Below, in pieces: positions 7,997 through 17,073 of a stretch of 64,000 bases of DNA (its first letter is position 1; every line of letters starts with the position of its first letter). Source of the DNA: SIG636 sp045535465. Its GTDB lineage: Bacteria > Bacillota > Clostridia > Oscillospirales > CAG-382. The stretch lies in assembly GCA_045535465.1 (NCBI GenBank), contig JAZSLS010000100.1, forward strand, positions 1-64,000. The letters are read 5' to 3'. A program made the position numbers and the translations under genes. The notes under the pieces were generated by a model that had not been told where the DNA came from, did not search any database, and saw only the letters and a list, made by a program, of their open reading frames with translations.

Positions 7997-8026
7997 ATTA
8001 TACCACATAAAACTCCGTTTTGTCAA
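7997..8026 (-). promoter_or_regulatory. Promoter of tRNA-Thr(CGU)
   Basis: On the minus strand TTGACA (8021-8026), an 18-base spacer and TATAAT (7997-8002): a near-perfect sigma-A promoter starting about 15 bases before the tRNA. Confidence 0.85.
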
Positions 8027-8115
8027 GCATTTAATTGCCTTTTACCTTTGGTTTTTCGACACCCAAAAACAAAAGCTTACATATTATAATAGCATAAACA
8101 ACAGGGAGGAACTTT

Positions 8116-8973
8116 ATGAGTGATATAAAAATTGCATTGATAGGCGGTGACCGCAGACAGGCAATAGTTGCCTCGTCCCTTGCCTTGAGGGGAGTAGAAT
8201 GCGCAGTGTTTGGTATTGACGGTGCGGATATAGGCAAAGCCACAAGATGTACAGACCTTGAGGGTGCACTAAGCTATGCTTCCGCAGTGGTATTGCCGCT
8301 ACCGGTAACCAGAGACGGAAAACATCTTAACACGCCACTGTATGATGGAAAAATAAGCCTTAAGCAGTTGGATGACCTGTCACCGCCAAGAGCTTTGCTT
8401 TTGGGCGGTATGATAAAGCAGGAGGATTTTGAGGGCAGATGGGTAAGCGACTACTATGAAAAAGAGGAGCTTATGCTTTTAAATACAATTCCCACGGCGG
8501 AGGGAGCCATAGCCATAGCAATGGAAGAGCTACCTACCACCCTTCACGGAACAAAATGTCTTATAATGGGTTTGGGCAGAGTAGGAAAGACCCTAGCGCT
8601 TACGCTTCTTTCTTTAGGAGCAAAGCTAAGCGTTGCCACTCGTAACCCTTCCGAAAAGGCAGTATGTAAAATACTGGGAATAGAGGTAGTGGAATACAAG
8701 AATTTATCCGATGAAATTGGCGGCTTTGGACTTATATTCAACACAGTTCCCGCCACGCTTTTGACGGGCAGCCTTTTGCAAAGGGTAAAGGATACCACCC
8801 CCATAATAGACCTTGCCACTCACCCGGGTGGGGTAGATGCCGCAGCAAGTGCCACTATGGGCAAGCGTATTATATGGGCGCTGGGGCTTCCCGGCAAGGT
8901 TGCGCCCCAAACGGCGGGTGAATATATAAGCCAAACGGTTATAGGTATACTTGAGGAGGAAAATATTATATGA
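8116..8973 (+). CDS. dpaA: Dipicolinate synthase subunit A
   Basis: 285 residues, the normal size of SpoVFA/DpaA. With DpaB it makes dipicolinic acid, the calcium-chelating spore-core solute, by oxidation of the lysine-pathway intermediate in the mother cell. An N-terminal DpaA-type domain is followed by a Rossmann fold with the motif GLGRVGKT (about residue 152). It starts behind GGGAGGA and overlaps dpaB by 4 bases. Its presence is the strongest sign that the organism forms endospores. Mother-cell (sigma-K) control would be expected, but I could not identify such a promoter. Confidence 0.95.
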   Translation: MSDIKIALIGGDRRQAIVASSLALRGVECAVFGIDGADIGKATRCTDLEGALSYASAVVLPLPVTRDGKHLNTPLYDGKISLKQLDDLSPPRALLLGGMIKQEDFEGRWVSDYYEKEELMLLNTIPTAEGAIAIAMEELPTTLHGTKCLIMGLGRVGKTLALTLLSLGAKLSVATRNPSEKAVCKILGIEVVEYKNLSDEIGGFGLIFNTVPATLLTGSLLQRVKDTTPIIDLATHPGGVDAAASATMGKRIIWALGLPGKVAPQTAGEYISQTVIGILEEENII

Positions 8974-9533
8974 CGGCATTTGCATTTTGCGGTTCTTTTT
9001 GTAATCACAAAGAAGCTCTTACACAGCTTAAGAGGCTTGTAAACACGGGCGAAACAGTGCTTCCCATCTTTTCGGAAAAGGTGCAAAGCACCAACACTCG
9101 CTTTGGCACGGCCACGGACTTTGTTGCGGAAGCGGAGCTTATCTGCGGCAGAGAGGGCGTAAAAAACATAGTGGAAGCGGAAAAGGCGATGACCAATTCA
9201 GAGGTGGACTGCCTTGTTATAGCTCCCTGTACGGGTAATACCTTGGCAAGGCTTGCTCTAGGTATAAGCGACGGCGCAGTGACTATGGCGGCAAAAGCCC
9301 ACCTTAGAAACAAAAAGCCTGTTCTTATTGCCTTCGCCTCCAACGACGCTCTAAGCGGAAGCCTTAAAAATATGGCAACGCTTCTTGAAAAGAAAAACAT
9401 CTACTTTGTGCCGATGCGTCAGGACGCACCGGAGAAAAAGCCCACGTCGTTGGTTTGTGACTGGCAGTATCTGCTTCCTGCAATAGAGGCTGCAAAGGCA
9501 GGAAAACAGCTTCATCCCCTTATAGTGGTTTAA
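8970..9533 (+). CDS. dpaB: Dipicolinate synthase subunit B
   Basis: 187 residues, a flavoprotein-like fold of the family shared with phosphopantothenoylcysteine decarboxylase. The typical segments GSFCNHKEAL near the N-terminus and APCTGNTLARLA in the middle are present. It acts as the partner of DpaA, and the ATGA start/stop overlap implies coupled translation. In Bacillus the spoVF pair is likewise in one cluster with tepA, which follows here. Confidence 0.95.
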   Translation: MTAFAFCGSFCNHKEALTQLKRLVNTGETVLPIFSEKVQSTNTRFGTATDFVAEAELICGREGVKNIVEAEKAMTNSEVDCLVIAPCTGNTLARLALGISDGAVTMAAKAHLRNKKPVLIAFASNDALSGSLKNMATLLEKKNIYFVPMRQDAPEKKPTSLVCDWQYLLPAIEAAKAGKQLHPLIVV

Positions 9534-9575
9534 GCAGACAAAAGCCTGTGCATAATAATATAAAGGAGGCATAAT

Positions 9576-10274
9576 ATGGCAGATATGGAGAAAAATCTTT
9601 GCTCGCCTACCTCGGAAGCCGAGGCAGCGGCTGCAAAGGCGGAGGACCTTGGCGGAATAACTATGCACACGGGCAGGGGCGTGATACACGCTTTGATTAT
9701 AGCGGGTCAGATAGAAGGACATCTGGAAGCACCCGTAACGGCAAAATCCACTAAGTACGAGCAATGTATACCTACACTTGTGGCGGTAGAGGAAAGCAGC
9801 GAGGTGGAGGGGCTTTTGATTTTAATAAATACCATAGGCGGTGACGTGGAAGCCGGGCTTGCTATAGCAGAGCTTATATCCGGTATGAAAAAGCCAACGG
9901 TATCCTTGGTTTTAGGCGGCGGTCACTCCATAGGCGTTCCGTTGGCGGTGTCTGCGAAAAAGTCCTTTATAGTGCCCTCGGCAACTATGACCATACACCC
10001 CGTAAGGACAACCGGCTTGGTGATAGGCGTACCTCAAAGCTTTAGCTACTTTGAAAAGATGCAGGACAGAATAACGGATTTTATAGTAAAAAACAGTCAC
10101 ATAGGCGCAAAGCGTATAAAAGAGCTTATGCTTAACACCAACGAAATGACCACGGATATAGGTACCGTTCTTGACGGGGTGGAGGCGGTAAGGGAAGGGC
10201 TTATAGATGCGGTGGGAGGGCTTGGAGATGCCTTGGACGCTCTACACACTATGGCAAAGGAAGGAAAAGGTTAA
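9576..10274 (+). CDS. tepA: ClpP-like protease, TepA family
   Basis: 232 residues of the ClpP/crotonase fold. NTIGGDVEAGLAIAELI corresponds to the substrate-binding region, GGGHSIGVPLA holds the nucleophilic serine, and TIHPVRTTG supplies the histidine. TepA (YmfB) in Bacillus is a cytoplasmic ClpP-like protein connected with spore outgrowth and reported to aid secretion. It follows dpaB after 42 bases with its own AAAGGAGG, so the three genes look like one sporulation operon. Confidence 0.9.
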   Translation: MADMEKNLCSPTSEAEAAAAKAEDLGGITMHTGRGVIHALIIAGQIEGHLEAPVTAKSTKYEQCIPTLVAVEESSEVEGLLILINTIGGDVEAGLAIAELISGMKKPTVSLVLGGGHSIGVPLAVSAKKSFIVPSATMTIHPVRTTGLVIGVPQSFSYFEKMQDRITDFIVKNSHIGAKRIKELMLNTNEMTTDIGTVLDGVEAVREGLIDAVGGLGDALDALHTMAKEGKG

Positions 10275-10311
10275 ACAAAAGGAAAAAAGGGATAAAAAAG
10301 CAAAAAAACTA

Positions 10312-10429
10312 TTGACACAGCGTCCTTTTTGTGGTAAACTTCTTAGGCCGCATGTAATGGGCTTTTTAAGTATGCCTTTTTGGCTACGCCCTCATACAGC
10401 GAGACATATAAGAAAGGTGGGTACTTTTC
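10312..10429 (+). promoter_or_regulatory. Promoter and leader of rplU
   Basis: TTGACA (10312-10317), 17 bases, TAAACT (10335-10340), followed by a leader of about 80 bases with short complementary blocks (GGGC near 10360, GCCC near 10389). L21 operons in Firmicutes often carry an autoregulatory leader, and this could be one. I cannot match it to the known consensus by eye, so only the promoter is well supported. Confidence 0.55.
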
Positions 10430-10735
10430 GTGTTTGCAATAGTTGAAACCGGCGGTAAGCAGTATAAGGTTAGCGAGGGTGATATCATCTTCGTTGAAAA
10501 GCTTGACGTTGCTGAGGGTGAAACCTATACTTTTGAAAAGGTATTGGCTGTTTCCGGCGCAGAAGGTTTTGTTGTAGGTACTCCTACAGTTAACTGCACA
10601 GTAACTGCTAACGTTGTAAAGAACGGCAAGGGCAAGAAGTTGCATATTATGCGCTACAAGTCCAAGAAGAACGAAAAGAAGCATATAGGCCACAGACAGC
10701 CTTATACAAAGCTTCAGATAGTTTCCATAGCTTAG
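10430..10735 (+). CDS. rplU: 50S ribosomal protein L21
   Basis: 101 residues with the family start FAIVETGGKQYKV and the RNA-binding C-terminus KKNEKKHIGHRQPYTK. It binds 23S rRNA in the large subunit. The start codon is GTG behind GAAAGGTGGG. It opens the conserved block rplU-prp-rpmA followed by obg. Confidence 0.98.
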   Translation: MFAIVETGGKQYKVSEGDIIFVEKLDVAEGETYTFEKVLAVSGAEGFVVGTPTVNCTVTANVVKNGKGKKLHIMRYKSKKNEKKHIGHRQPYTKLQIVSIA

Positions 10736-10739
10736 TTCT

Positions 10740-11051
10740 ATGGTTAAAGTGTCTTTTTCGGGGCACGGTGAAGCTTTAAACGGCTTCCTTGTGTGCGGTC
10801 ATTCCGGTTACGCTGAGGCAGGGCAGGATATTGTTTGTGCCGCTGTCAGCTCGTTAACTATGTACACCGCAAACCTTCTTACTGACGGGTTTGGTATCCC
10901 CTGTGATTTACAGGTGGATGAGGATAGTGTTACAATAGCGTTATCACTTAAGGCCAAATCGGAAACGGGCAGTAGGATAATAGCTTCCTTTAAAAAGGAG
11001 CTTGTGGCTTTGTCGGAGGAATATCCGCAAAATATTCTTGTAAAGGAGTAG
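10740..11051 (+). CDS. prp: Ribosomal-processing cysteine protease Prp
   Basis: 103 residues, YsxB family. The catalytic pair is seen in GHSGYAEAGQDIVCAAVS (His about 22, Cys about 34). Prp removes the N-terminal extension of L27 in Firmicutes, and the next gene encodes an L27 with exactly such an extension. Only 4 and 5 bases separate it from rplU and rpmA. Confidence 0.95.
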   Translation: MVKVSFSGHGEALNGFLVCGHSGYAEAGQDIVCAAVSSLTMYTANLLTDGFGIPCDLQVDEDSVTIALSLKAKSETGSRIIASFKKELVALSEEYPQNILVKE

Positions 11052-11056
11052 TAAAA

Positions 11057-11344
11057 ATGCTTAGAATATCCATCCAATTTTTTGCACATAAAAAAGGCGT
11101 TGGTTCTACCAAGAACGGTAGAGATTCCGAGTCTAAGCGTCTTGGTGCCAAGAGAGCAGACGGTCAGTTTGCAAAGGCTGGTAACATCATCGTTCGTCAG
11201 CGTGGCACAAAGATTCATCCCGGTAACAACGTAGGCAGAGGTAAGGATGATACTTTGTTTGCACTTGCTGACGGTATCGTTAAGTTTGAGCCTATGGTTG
11301 GCGGCAGAAAAAAGGTAAGCGTTTATACCGAAGCTGCAAAATAG
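11057..11344 (+). CDS. rpmA: 50S ribosomal protein L27 with cleavable N-terminus
   Basis: 95 residues. The mature start AHKKGVGSTKNGRDS is preceded by MLRISIQFF, which fits the Prp cleavage site (cut after the second Phe). L27's N-terminal tail reaches the peptidyl-transferase centre, so removal of the extension should be essential here. A terminator-like hairpin follows. Confidence 0.98.
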   Translation: MLRISIQFFAHKKGVGSTKNGRDSESKRLGAKRADGQFAKAGNIIVRQRGTKIHPGNNVGRGKDDTLFALADGIVKFEPMVGGRKKVSVYTEAAK

Positions 11345-11358
11345 CTTAATTTGTATTT

Positions 11359-11413
11359 AAAAGGGGTTTATCGGGCGTTTCATAGCGCCTGACTAAGCTC
11401 CTTTTGTTTTTTT
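11359..11413 (+). terminator. Terminator after rpmA
   Basis: An interrupted stem with outer pairing AAAAGGGG / CTCCTTTT and inner GGGCG / CGCCT, followed by GTTTTTTT. It separates the ribosomal genes from obg, which may partly read through. Confidence 0.65.
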
Positions 11414-11438
11414 ATCCACGGGTCAAGGAGGTTACAGT

Positions 11439-12701
11439 ATGATAGATAAAGTGGCGATAACCATAAAAGCAGGCAAGGGCGGCGACGGCGCCGTATCCTT
11501 CAGGCGTGAAAAATACGTTGCAAAGGGCGGTCCCGACGGCGGCGACGGCGGAAGAGGAGGCAACGTTATATTTGTGGTGGACGACGGCACAAACACCCTT
11601 CTTGACTTTAAAAACCGTCGTAAGTTTAAGGCGCAGGACGGTGACAACGGTGCGGGCAGAAAGTTTGCAGGCAAAAGCGGTGCAGACCTTCGCATACCCG
11701 TCCCTCGAGGAACCGTTATAAAGGATATGGAGGGTAGAGTTATCCACGATATGTCCGACGGTGAGCCTTACGTTGCCGCAAAGGGCGGCAGAGGCGGCTG
11801 GGGCAACACCCATTTTGCCACCGCTACAAGGCAAGTGCCCCGTTTTGCAAAGAACGGCTACGAGGGCGAGTATAAGGAGATAGTGCTGGAGCTTAAGATG
11901 CTTGCAGACGTAGGTCTTGCAGGCTTCCCCAACGTGGGCAAGTCCACCCTTCTTTCTAAAATCTCCGCCGCTAACCCTAAGGTTGCCGACTATCATTTTA
12001 CCACCCTTTCACCAAATCTTGGCGTGGTAAAGGTTTATGAAAAAGCCTTTGTTGTGGCGGATATCCCCGGCCTTATAGAGGGGGCCTCCGAGGGCTTAGG
12101 CTTGGGGCACGACTTTTTGCGTCACATAGACCGTTGCAGACTTATACTTCATATATTTGATATATCCGCATCGGAGAGGGAAGACCCACTGGACGATATA
12201 AAAAAGATAAATAAAGAGCTAAAAAAATACAGCCCCAATCTTGCAAGCAGGCCGCAGATACTGGTTGCAAACAAGATAGATACGGGCTACGATAAGGAAA
12301 CCTTGGCACGTATCAAGCGTTATGCGGCTCGCAAGGGGCAAAAGCTGTTCCTTATGTCGGGCCTTACGGGCGAGGGCGTTTCCGAGCTTATAAAATACAC
12401 GGCAGAGCTGCTTGATACACTTCCTCCTCTGACCACCTACGACAGCGAGATAATAGAGGTAGCAGAGGTTGACTACACCGACCGCAGTGTTGAAATCAAG
12501 CAAGATGGCGACGTTTTCCACGTAGAAGGCGAATGGATTAAGCGTGTTTGCGGCGGTGTTAACTTTGACGATAGAGAATCACTTATGTTCTTCCAGCGTG
12601 TGCTTAAAAACAGCGGCGTTATTGCGGCGCTTGAAAAAGCAGGCGTTAAGGATGGGGACACAGTTGAGATATACGGCATAGAATTTGACTTTGTTTTATA
12701 A
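11439..12701 (+). CDS. obg: GTPase Obg
   Basis: 420 residues with three domains: the glycine-rich Obg fold (about 1-158, many GGxGG runs), a G domain with GFPNVGKST (G1), DIPGLIEGA (G3) and NKID (G4), and a C-terminal OCT domain (about 340-420) ending YGIEFDF. Obg acts in 50S assembly and stress or sporulation control. Its place behind rplU-prp-rpmA is the standard arrangement. It has its own GGAGG. Confidence 0.97.
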   Translation: MIDKVAITIKAGKGGDGAVSFRREKYVAKGGPDGGDGGRGGNVIFVVDDGTNTLLDFKNRRKFKAQDGDNGAGRKFAGKSGADLRIPVPRGTVIKDMEGRVIHDMSDGEPYVAAKGGRGGWGNTHFATATRQVPRFAKNGYEGEYKEIVLELKMLADVGLAGFPNVGKSTLLSKISAANPKVADYHFTTLSPNLGVVKVYEKAFVVADIPGLIEGASEGLGLGHDFLRHIDRCRLILHIFDISASEREDPLDDIKKINKELKKYSPNLASRPQILVANKIDTGYDKETLARIKRYAARKGQKLFLMSGLTGEGVSELIKYTAELLDTLPPLTTYDSEIIEVAEVDYTDRSVEIKQDGDVFHVEGEWIKRVCGGVNFDDRESLMFFQRVLKNSGVIAALEKAGVKDGDTVEIYGIEFDFVL

Positions 12702-12718
12702 TACAGGACGGTAAAGAT

Positions 12719-14977
12719 ATGAAACTTATTAACAATGCGTATTACTTTGGCGGCGCAGTTTACGAAAGCGCCGAGACGCTTAAGGCGGCAACGGGCGTTA
12801 CTGTAACCGACGGTAGAAAAAACACTCTTTCCTACCGCATACTTCAAAACCATAACACAGGCACAGAGGAAAAGCTAAGGCTTCGTTTTGACGCTATGGC
12901 TTCTCACGATATAACCTACGTTGGCATTATCCAAACCGCAAGAGCAGGCGGTCTTGAAAAGTTCCCCGTACCCTACGTGCTTACCAATTGTCACAACAGC
13001 CTTTGTGCCGTTGGCGGCACTATTAATGAGGATGACCACGTTTTCGGTCTTTCTGCTGCTAAAAAGTACGGCGGCATCTTTGTGCCTCCTCATATTGCGG
13101 TTATACATCAGTATATGAGGGAGTGTTTTGCCGCTCCCGGTAAGATGATATTAGGCTCTGACAGTCATACCCGTTACGGCGCTCTCGGTTGTATGGCAAT
13201 AGGCGAAGGCGGCCCTGAGCTGGTTAAGCAGCTTCTTTGCCGCACTTATGATATAGACAGCCCTGCTACCGTTTGCGTACACCTTACAGGCAAACCCTCC
13301 CACGGCGTAGGACCTCAGGACGTTGCCCTTGCTATTATAAAAGAGGTGTTTGACTGCGGCTTTGTAAAGAACAAGGTCATTGAGTTTGTTGGCGACGGTA
13401 TAAAGAGCCTAAGCGTTGACTACCGTAACGGTATTGACGTAATGACTACCGAAACCACCTGCCTTTCCACTGTTTGGGAAACGGACGATAAGGTAAAGGC
13501 TTACCTTGCCGCTCACGGCAGAGCAGATGAATACGCAGAAATGAAGATAGAAGCTCCCGCTTATTACGACGGCGTTATAGAGCTTGACCTTTCCGAAATA
13601 GAGCCTATGATAGCTCTTCCTTTCCATCCCGCCAACGTTTACAGCATTAAGGAATTAAACGCAACCCCCACAGATATACTCAGAGAAGTGGAAAAGAGCG
13701 CTATAGACCTTTTCGGAGGCAGAGTAAACTACAGCCTTACCGACAAGCTTGTCTGCGGTAAGATACAGGTACAGCAGGGCGTTATAGCAGGCTGTGCAGG
13801 TGGTATCTATGAAAACCTTGCGGCAGCGGCGGCTATCCTTAAGGGCGGCAATACGGGCAGCGGTGCCTTCTCCCTTTCCGTATATCCCGCAAGCCAACCC
13901 GTATATCTTTCTACTATTTCAAACGGCATCCTCCGCACCCTTGCGGAAAGCGGCGCCGTTATCAAAACCGCCTTCTGCGGTCCTTGCTTCGGCGCAGGTG
14001 ACGTACCTGCCAACGGCGCTCTCAGCATAAGACACAGCACTCGCAACTTCCCCAACCGTGAAGGCTCCAAGCCCGGCGAGGGACAGATATCCTCCGTTGC
14101 GCTTATGGACGCACGCTCCATAGCTGCAAGTGCCAAAAACGGCGGGGTGCTTACCTCCGCCGCTGACGTGGACTATGACGAAACCGTTCCCGCTTACGAG
14201 TACGACGCTACTGTTTACGAGAGTAGAGTGTACAGCGGCTACGGTAAGGCAGAAACCGAAAAAAGCCTTGTTTACGGCCCCAATATTGCAGACTGGCCTG
14301 AGATACAGCCTCTTTCCGAGGATATACTTTACAAGGTAGTTGCGTATATAACCGACCCTGTTACCACTACTGATGAGCTTATTCCCTCGGGTGAAACCTC
14401 TTCCTACCGTTCTAACCCCGAAAGGCTTTCTCAGTTTGCTCTTTCCCGCAAGGTGCCTGAATACGTAGGCAGAGCAAAAGAGGTAAGAGAAGCTGAAAGA
14501 GCCCGTGTAAGCGGTAAGTCCACTATAGAAGCACTGCCCGAGCTTGAAGCTGTTTATAAGGCTATTGAAGCAAACGGTATGACAATAGACAAGGCAAACA
14601 CAGGCGTTTACAGCCTTGTTTACGCAAACAAGCCCGGTGACGGTTCTGCAAGAGAGCAGGCTGCCTCCTGTCAACGTGTTCTTGGCGGCGGTGCAAACAT
14701 TGCAGAGGAATACGCAACCAAGCGTTACAGAAGCAATCTTATCAACTGGGGTATGGTACCCTTTACCACCGGTGCAAAGGGTGACTTTAACTGTGGTGAT
14801 TATATCTTTGTTAAGGGCATACGTACAGCCGTAGCAAATGCCGCTACCGAGATAGAGGCACTTGTTATAAGCGGCGACAAGGTAAAGACCACCGTTCTTA
14901 CTATGCCCACCCTTACCGATGACGAAAAGCGTATTATAACCGAAGGCTGCCTTATAAACTACTACCGTAAATATTAA
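12719..14977 (+). CDS. Aconitase-family hydratase, YbhJ-like
   Basis: 752 residues. The sequence resembles the YbhJ/PRK11413 branch of the aconitase superfamily rather than AcnA or AcnB; typical blocks are TNCHNSLCAVGGTINEDDH, LGSDSHTRYGALGCMA and TAFCGPCFGAGD, the last with iron-sulfur ligand cysteines. The C-terminal swivelling domain includes GDGSAREQAASCQRV. The substrate of this branch is not established; it could hydrate or isomerise a citrate-like acid. It follows obg after 17 bases. Its stop codon overlaps that of the convergent S1-domain gene by 4 bases. Confidence 0.85.
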   Translation: MKLINNAYYFGGAVYESAETLKAATGVTVTDGRKNTLSYRILQNHNTGTEEKLRLRFDAMASHDITYVGIIQTARAGGLEKFPVPYVLTNCHNSLCAVGGTINEDDHVFGLSAAKKYGGIFVPPHIAVIHQYMRECFAAPGKMILGSDSHTRYGALGCMAIGEGGPELVKQLLCRTYDIDSPATVCVHLTGKPSHGVGPQDVALAIIKEVFDCGFVKNKVIEFVGDGIKSLSVDYRNGIDVMTTETTCLSTVWETDDKVKAYLAAHGRADEYAEMKIEAPAYYDGVIELDLSEIEPMIALPFHPANVYSIKELNATPTDILREVEKSAIDLFGGRVNYSLTDKLVCGKIQVQQGVIAGCAGGIYENLAAAAAILKGGNTGSGAFSLSVYPASQPVYLSTISNGILRTLAESGAVIKTAFCGPCFGAGDVPANGALSIRHSTRNFPNREGSKPGEGQISSVALMDARSIAASAKNGGVLTSAADVDYDETVPAYEYDATVYESRVYSGYGKAETEKSLVYGPNIADWPEIQPLSEDILYKVVAYITDPVTTTDELIPSGETSSYRSNPERLSQFALSRKVPEYVGRAKEVREAERARVSGKSTIEALPELEAVYKAIEANGMTIDKANTGVYSLVYANKPGDGSAREQAASCQRVLGGGANIAEEYATKRYRSNLINWGMVPFTTGAKGDFNCGDYIFVKGIRTAVANAATEIEALVISGDKVKTTVLTMPTLTDDEKRIITEGCLINYYRKY

Positions 14978-15906
14978 GCAAATATGCTTTCAACAAGCTT
15001 GGGGCATTCAGTGGGCGAATAACGCCAATAGTCAATATGCCCCTGCTTGATAAAATAATTAAGGGGCAAGGGCTGTTCTTCAGCGGGATAGGTGTCAATA
15101 ATTACAAGCTTTATCTTCATTTTGTCACGGATAATGCTTTTAATGTAAACGGCGGCGCTTTTTCCTACTTCAACGCCCTCCTTATATTCGGCAAGCCCCG
15201 CAAGGTTTGGCGTCAGCTCTACAAACACACCGTAGCTTTCTATACTGCGTATAATGCCTGCGGCGGTCTGACCGGGGCTGTAAAGAGCGGCGTTTTCCAG
15301 CCAAGTGCCCAAAAGCTCCCTGTGAGAAAGGCTAATGCGCCCGCTGCCCATAGAAGGCGTTTTAACCACTACGCTTATGTCCTGACCGGGATACAGTCTG
15401 TCCTTGGGGTGCGCAATGCGTGAAACGGAGAGGGTGTCGATGGGCAGTAGGGAAACAACGCCGCAGCCTACGTCTACAAACACACCAAAGGCCTCCATAT
15501 GGGTAACTCTTGCACTTATAACGTCCCCTGAACAAAGGTTATCTATGTAGGAGTTCATACATTCCCTTTGGGCGGCTTTTCGTGACAGCACAAGCTGTAC
15601 TTCACCACCCACAGGCCGTAGCTGCTTTATCTTAAAGCAGACGGGCTTACCCACACGGCTTATTATGGCAATATCCTTGGGGCGTTCACCGTCACGAAGG
15701 TAAACGCACTCCTCGTGGGGTATAATACCCGTATACTGCCCAACACGTACGTGCAGGTTATGCTCGTTATCGCAAAGACTGCAAAGGCCCTCCAACACGG
15801 TACCATCGGCAAATGCCTTTTCCAAGGCTTCTATGGATGCGGTGGCGGATTTGTTGGCGGCAGTGTATATAAGCCGACCTTCGGGCAGGAATAAATTTTG
15901 TTTCAT
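14974..15906 (-). CDS. S1 RNA-binding domain protein
   Basis: 310 residues from the ATG, 8 bases after AGGAAG; an in-frame TTG two codons earlier is less well placed. Two clear S1 (OB-fold) domains are seen, around residues 125-200 (SARVTHMEAFGVFVDV) and 215-275 (GIIRSIESYGVFVEL), with a weaker N-terminal one around 35-110 (GLCSLCDNEHNLHVRV). The family is usually annotated as 30S ribosomal protein S1-like, but at this size it is probably an S1-like translation or RNA-binding factor and not a full bS1. It is divergent from prfA. Confidence 0.85.
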   Translation of the reverse strand: MKQNLFLPEGRLIYTAANKSATASIEALEKAFADGTVLEGLCSLCDNEHNLHVRVGQYTGIIPHEECVYLRDGERPKDIAIISRVGKPVCFKIKQLRPVGGEVQLVLSRKAAQRECMNSYIDNLCSGDVISARVTHMEAFGVFVDVGCGVVSLLPIDTLSVSRIAHPKDRLYPGQDISVVVKTPSMGSGRISLSHRELLGTWLENAALYSPGQTAAGIIRSIESYGVFVELTPNLAGLAEYKEGVEVGKSAAVYIKSIIRDKMKIKLVIIDTYPAEEQPLPLNYFIKQGHIDYWRYSPTECPKLVESIFA

Positions 15907-15990
15907 TATCAAAGCTTCCTTTCCTTTTTTGTTCCATATTTATGTGAGAACGGGGGAGGGTAGAACAATAAATTATGCAAGGAGAGAATT

Positions 15991-17061
15991 ATGCTTACAA
16001 AGCTTGCGGAAATAGAGAAAAAATATGAAAAATTAGAGGAAAGCCTTTCCGACCCCGCAATAATCAGCAATATGGAAATCTATACTGCTACTATGAAGGA
16101 GTACAAGGCGCTGGAGGATGTAGTTGCCAAGTACAGAGAGTACAAAACGGCGGAACAGACCTTTAAGGACGCCGAGGAGCTTATGCGTGAATCGGATGAC
16201 CCCGAAATGAAGGAGCTTGCGGAAGAGGAATACGTAACGGCAAAAGAGGATATGGAACGCTTTACCGAGGAGCTTCGTTTCCTTCTCCTTCCCAAGGACC
16301 CTAACGATGAAAAGAACGTTATTATAGAGATACGTCAGGGCGCAGGCGGCGAAGAAGCCGCATTGTTTGCCTCCGTGCTTTATCGTATGTACACTATGTA
16401 TGCAGAAGCATCGGGCTTTAAGTGTGAGCTGGTTAACGTAAACGAAACCGAGCTTGGCGGATTTAAGGAAGTGTCCTTTATGATAGAAGGCAAGGGCGCA
16501 TACAGCCGTTTTAAATTCGAAAGCGGCGTTCACCGTGTTCAGCGTGTACCCGAAACGGAAAGTCAGGGCAGAATTCATACCTCTACCGCAACCGTTGCAG
16601 TGCTTCCCGAAGCAGAGGACGTGGAATTTGAGCTTAATATGGATGAGCTTGAGATAACCCGCCACCGCAGTACGGGTGCAGGCGGTCAGCACGTTAATAA
16701 AACGGAGTCTGCTATCCGTATCATCCATATCCCCACGGGTATAGTTGTTGACTGCCAGGACGAGCGCAGCCAGATAAAGAACAAGGACAAGGCGCTTAAG
16801 ATAATGAAATCCCGTCTTTATGATATGGAACAGCGCAAAAAGGCGGAAAGCCTTTCCAGCGAAAGACAGTCGCAGATAGGTACCGGCGACAGAAGCGTAC
16901 GTATTCGTACCTACAACTATCCTCAGGGCAGAGTAACCGACCATAGAATAGGTATGACCCTTTACTCTCTTGAAAACTTCCTCAACGGCAAGATAGACGA
17001 GATGGTTGATGCACTCATCACCGCAGACCGTGCCGAAAGACTTAAGGCAGGCGAAGAATAA
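15991..17061 (+). CDS. prfA: Peptide chain release factor 1
   Basis: 356 residues. The GGQ loop (STGAGGQHVNKTESA) triggers peptide release, and the stop-codon recognition motif PxT appears as PET in RVPETESQGRIHTS, identifying RF1 (UAA/UAG) rather than RF2. A strong ribosome binding site AAGGAGAG precedes the ATG. The usual partner prmC, which methylates the GGQ glutamine, is not adjacent. Confidence 0.97.
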   Translation: MLTKLAEIEKKYEKLEESLSDPAIISNMEIYTATMKEYKALEDVVAKYREYKTAEQTFKDAEELMRESDDPEMKELAEEEYVTAKEDMERFTEELRFLLLPKDPNDEKNVIIEIRQGAGGEEAALFASVLYRMYTMYAEASGFKCELVNVNETELGGFKEVSFMIEGKGAYSRFKFESGVHRVQRVPETESQGRIHTSTATVAVLPEAEDVEFELNMDELEITRHRSTGAGGQHVNKTESAIRIIHIPTGIVVDCQDERSQIKNKDKALKIMKSRLYDMEQRKKAESLSSERQSQIGTGDRSVRIRTYNYPQGRVTDHRIGMTLYSLENFLNGKIDEMVDALITADRAERLKAGEE

Positions 17062-17073
17062 GGAGGAAAACTT

